From Aurantiochytrium sp. KH105 (taxonomy: Eukaryota; Sar; Bigyra; Thraustochytrida; Thraustochytriidae), in contig BGKB01000260.1 of NCBI GenBank assembly GCA_003116975.1, positions 1 through 64,000 of the forward strand: a DNA stretch of 64,000 nt, given 5' to 3'. The position numbers were made by a program, and so were the translations under genes. The notes beneath the pieces were generated by a model that saw only the letters and a program-made list of their open reading frames with translations, was not told the DNA's origin and did no database searches. Positions 61,894-64,000 of the stretch are shown here, in pieces (the stretch's first letter is position 1; each line of letters opens with the position of its first letter).

Positions 61894-64000
61894 ATGAAAA
61901 ACGACGACGATTGCGCCAATCCAGAAGGACTCGACTTCGTTTGGGTGCTGCAGAACATCTGGAGACCGCACCAAAACGAACCGCTCGCAGTGCGCATTCC
62001 GGACTGTCTTGTCGCGCTCGAGAGCTTTGGTGTCAGCAACGAGGCAGCCTGGCTCTTTACCAGTCGCCAGGGCTCCGTTCTCAAACATGCGGAGAAGACC
62101 GTCGGAGGACCTCTGCCGGAGGCCTTTGCCAGCGCGTGCTCGCAGAGAGGTGGAAATATCACCGTCCACTATGCCTCGGGAGAAGCCGAGATAACGCACG
62201 CGCACCGCATGCCTGCGATATTGCAGGACTTTGGAGACGATGTCCTCGCTATTTGTCAGGACCCTCCTGGCGACCCGGACGCCAATCATCGCATAGAGGC
62301 GCGATTCCGACTCGATGCAAACGGGCTCACGCACTCGCTCAAGCTCCCTCAGCGCGAGGCGTCTCGACGCAAGGAGATCGACAGCATCGCGGATCGTCTC
62401 GCTCGTCATCTTGCACGAAATACTGGCTCGCGTGTGCAGAAAATGAAGCTGGGCTTTGCCGTCGACGCGAGCTCGTCAAGGTTGTGGCTTGTGCGCGTCT
62501 CTGGCGTGCGTCTTGCACCGGAAAAGACGCTGACTGGGCCGACACGCGAGGCGTCTCGAGCAAACAAGTCTCAACGCAGATGCGCGGGCTCATTTTGTCA
62601 GTACAATGAGGACGCCCAGCGAGCGTGGATGCGTCGCGAGCTTCCACTCGATCCGTCGTCCGTGCCTCGCGAAGTGGACGATCCAGCGTTGCTCCAAGGC
62701 CAGCAGCTTCGTTCCAGTCTTGAAATGCACAAAATTCCATATCGTTCCGTCCTGCTGGGCCAAGAGTCTCAGACTTTGGACATGATGGACCCCTTACTTC
62801 GTGTATGGACGCTGCGGCAGCGCGCATCGCAGTCGCGTCTCAAGTCTTTCACCTCGCTCACATTTGCGCAATCCCTTGCGCATCGTCGTGGTGTGACTGT
62901 CGTTCCGCAGGACGCTACGGTTGCACTGGACTGGCAGTGGACAGGGTCGATTGGTTTTGTAGATATTAAGCTTGTCGCGCATCAAGATGATGCGCATGTC
63001 ATGCTTGCTAGAGGATGTCGCAATACGGGTCGCGTCCGCTTGCACGTGCCTATGCTTTGTCCCGACTGGGCCAGTGTTGCTCGACCATGGCAAATCATCG
63101 TGAGCGACGCTCTCGATGATCGTGTCAGCCTTGCGACTCCTGTCGTGGCGCTCGGCGGGTCCAATGGGGAGGCCCCGACGATCCCGCGTCACTGGTCATC
63201 TTTGTCTTCAGCTCAGACGTCTACGACAGAGCCCAAACTCTTGTACAGCTTTGCCGATCCCCAAAATCTATCGAGCTACCACAAAACAGCCTCTGTATGC
63301 AGTACCTGTCATCAAGTGTACGAGCGACTCACAACGGCACGCATTGAGCGCGGCGAGGCAAGTGAGACATCGCAGGACCCAGTCTTGACGCAGAATGGCG
63401 GCAGCCAAGATTCCCTCCACCAGTCCGCTGACGATGATCGAGGGGAAGCGCCAAGATTTCTTCCTGTGCTCGCGCGGCCTGCGCCCGTGGAAAGTGCGCG
63501 TTCAAGTGAAACAACGACGACACTTACTCACGAGCCTCAGCGTCGCGACAACTTGCGCCGCACGCAGAGCGCCGATGCGTTTTTCGCTCGTCTTGCAGCG
63601 CCGAAACGCGCGTCTGCAAAGGAAGGTGACTTTCAAGAGGCTCGAACCTGGGGCGCAGGTTTTAATCTCCGAAAGGACTCTAGCGCAAGCGCCAAAGCGC
63701 GTCGGGCTCGTCGTCGCCAATCGCGACGCCTCCATCGGCATCAAAGTGCTCAAGACATGGAGGAAATGCATTTGCGTAGGCATCGCGAAAGACAATTGCG
63801 TGCTCTCCAACGAGCTGAAAAGGCCAAGGCGTCGGTGCAGGACGAGCGCGTCAAACAGAGTTCCCATCCCAACGTTCCGCATCCCTACAGTTCATCCTTG
63901 CGTCGTCCGCATGGCAAGTCTCGCAAGCCGAGCAAAAAGCATGTCAAGTCACGGGACAAGAACACGTACAAGACCAGGGACAGAGACATGGCAATGGAGG
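61894..64000 (+). CDS. Unknown protein, 3' end beyond the window (at least 702 aa)
   Basis: The frame is open from 61753 to the right edge with no stop; the first ATG is 61894 (M-K-N-D-D-D). The first 220 residues are ordered, with segments such as FVWVLQNIW, IADRLARHL, and KLGFAVDASSSRLWLVRVSGV. A small cysteine group (residues about 225-235, R-C-A-G-S-F-C) and a C-S-T-C-H near residue 470 could bind metal or be incidental. From about 590 the chain is extremely basic, with Arg/His/Lys blocks to the edge. No known domain is recognised. It looks like a conserved stramenopile-type protein of unknown role; the basic tail suggests nucleic-acid or cytoskeletal contact. The minus-strand frame over 61747-62409 is its shadow. 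Confidence 0.75.
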   Translation, partial: MKNDDDCANPEGLDFVWVLQNIWRPHQNEPLAVRIPDCLVALESFGVSNEAAWLFTSRQGSVLKHAEKTVGGPLPEAFASACSQRGGNITVHYASGEAEITHAHRMPAILQDFGDDVLAICQDPPGDPDANHRIEARFRLDANGLTHSLKLPQREASRRKEIDSIADRLARHLARNTGSRVQKMKLGFAVDASSSRLWLVRVSGVRLAPEKTLTGPTREASRANKSQRRCAGSFCQYNEDAQRAWMRRELPLDPSSVPREVDDPALLQGQQLRSSLEMHKIPYRSVLLGQESQTLDMMDPLLRVWTLRQRASQSRLKSFTSLTFAQSLAHRRGVTVVPQDATVALDWQWTGSIGFVDIKLVAHQDDAHVMLARGCRNTGRVRLHVPMLCPDWASVARPWQIIVSDALDDRVSLATPVVALGGSNGEAPTIPRHWSSLSSAQTSTTEPKLLYSFADPQNLSSYHKTASVCSTCHQVYERLTTARIERGEASETSQDPVLTQNGGSQDSLHQSADDDRGEAPRFLPVLARPAPVESARSSETTTTLTHEPQRRDNLRRTQSADAFFARLAAPKRASAKEGDFQEARTWGAGFNLRKDSSASAKARRARRRQSRRLHRHQSAQDMEEMHLRRHRERQLRALQRAEKAKASVQDERVKQSSHPNVPHPYSSSLRRPHGKSRKPSKKHVKSRDKNTYKTRDRDMAME

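Noticed and set aside
61747-62409. 220-codon minus-strand frame
   Set aside because: Antisense shadow of the right-edge plus-strand gene, whose frame is far longer and has better codon pattern.

Overview
The window looks like nuclear DNA of a unicellular stramenopile, most likely a labyrinthulomycete (thraustochytrid). The reasons are very long, nearly intron-free reading frames on both strands, GC-rich codon use, dense gene packing broken by stretches of short tandem repeats, and a protein set that mixes flagellar or cytoskeletal giants (cysteine-type leucine-rich repeats with IQ motifs and EF-hands, an EML-type WD40 protein) with an animal-like secreted metalloprotease and an atlastin-type GTPase. 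The group assignment is inference; the eukaryotic nature is certain (a 74-nt GT-AG intron, eIF3k, pol III tRNA genes with T-run terminators).

Layout. 1-219: 39 perfect TTGC units and a short spacer. 220-7272 (-): 2350-aa armadillo-like protein with degenerate EF-hand-like modules. 7273-15114: 7.8 kb with no gene I can support, full of tetra- and pentanucleotide repeats and G-runs. 15115-17004 (+): secreted ADAM-like metzincin. 17940-18776 (+): short-chain dehydrogenase. 19129-24555 (-) and 25065-35453 (+): a head-to-head pair of giant LRR/IQ proteins (1808 and 3462 aa). 35997-37385 (+): basic, probably nuclear protein. 38055-38717 (-): eIF3 subunit K. 39316-42152 (-): EF-hand/EML-type WD40 protein, two exons. 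42357-43988 (-): atlastin-like GTPase. 43989-46580: repeat-rich spacer. 46581-47780 (+): secreted protein with decayed leucine-rich repeats. 48866-49942 (-): unknown acidic/Ser-rich protein. 51668-52591 (-): alpha/beta hydrolase. 52867-57033: eight tRNA-Ala genes on both strands, seven with anticodon AGC and one with CGC. 57256-58437 (-): unknown. 59447-60859 (-): four-RRM RNA-binding protein. 61894 to the right edge (+): 5' part of an unknown protein with a very basic tail.

How the parts relate. There are no operons; neighbours share space by divergent or convergent arrangement. Three very large proteins plus the EML protein have architectures common in cilia and microtubule assemblies, and the two LRR/IQ giants share a 509-bp intergenic region that probably serves both. 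A second recurrent theme is that many spacers upstream of start codons carry a short tandem repeat, usually with a GCA/TGC core but a different unit each time. The tRNA-Ala cluster is the clearest unusual structure: a dispersed two-strand array in which one copy has changed to decode GCG.
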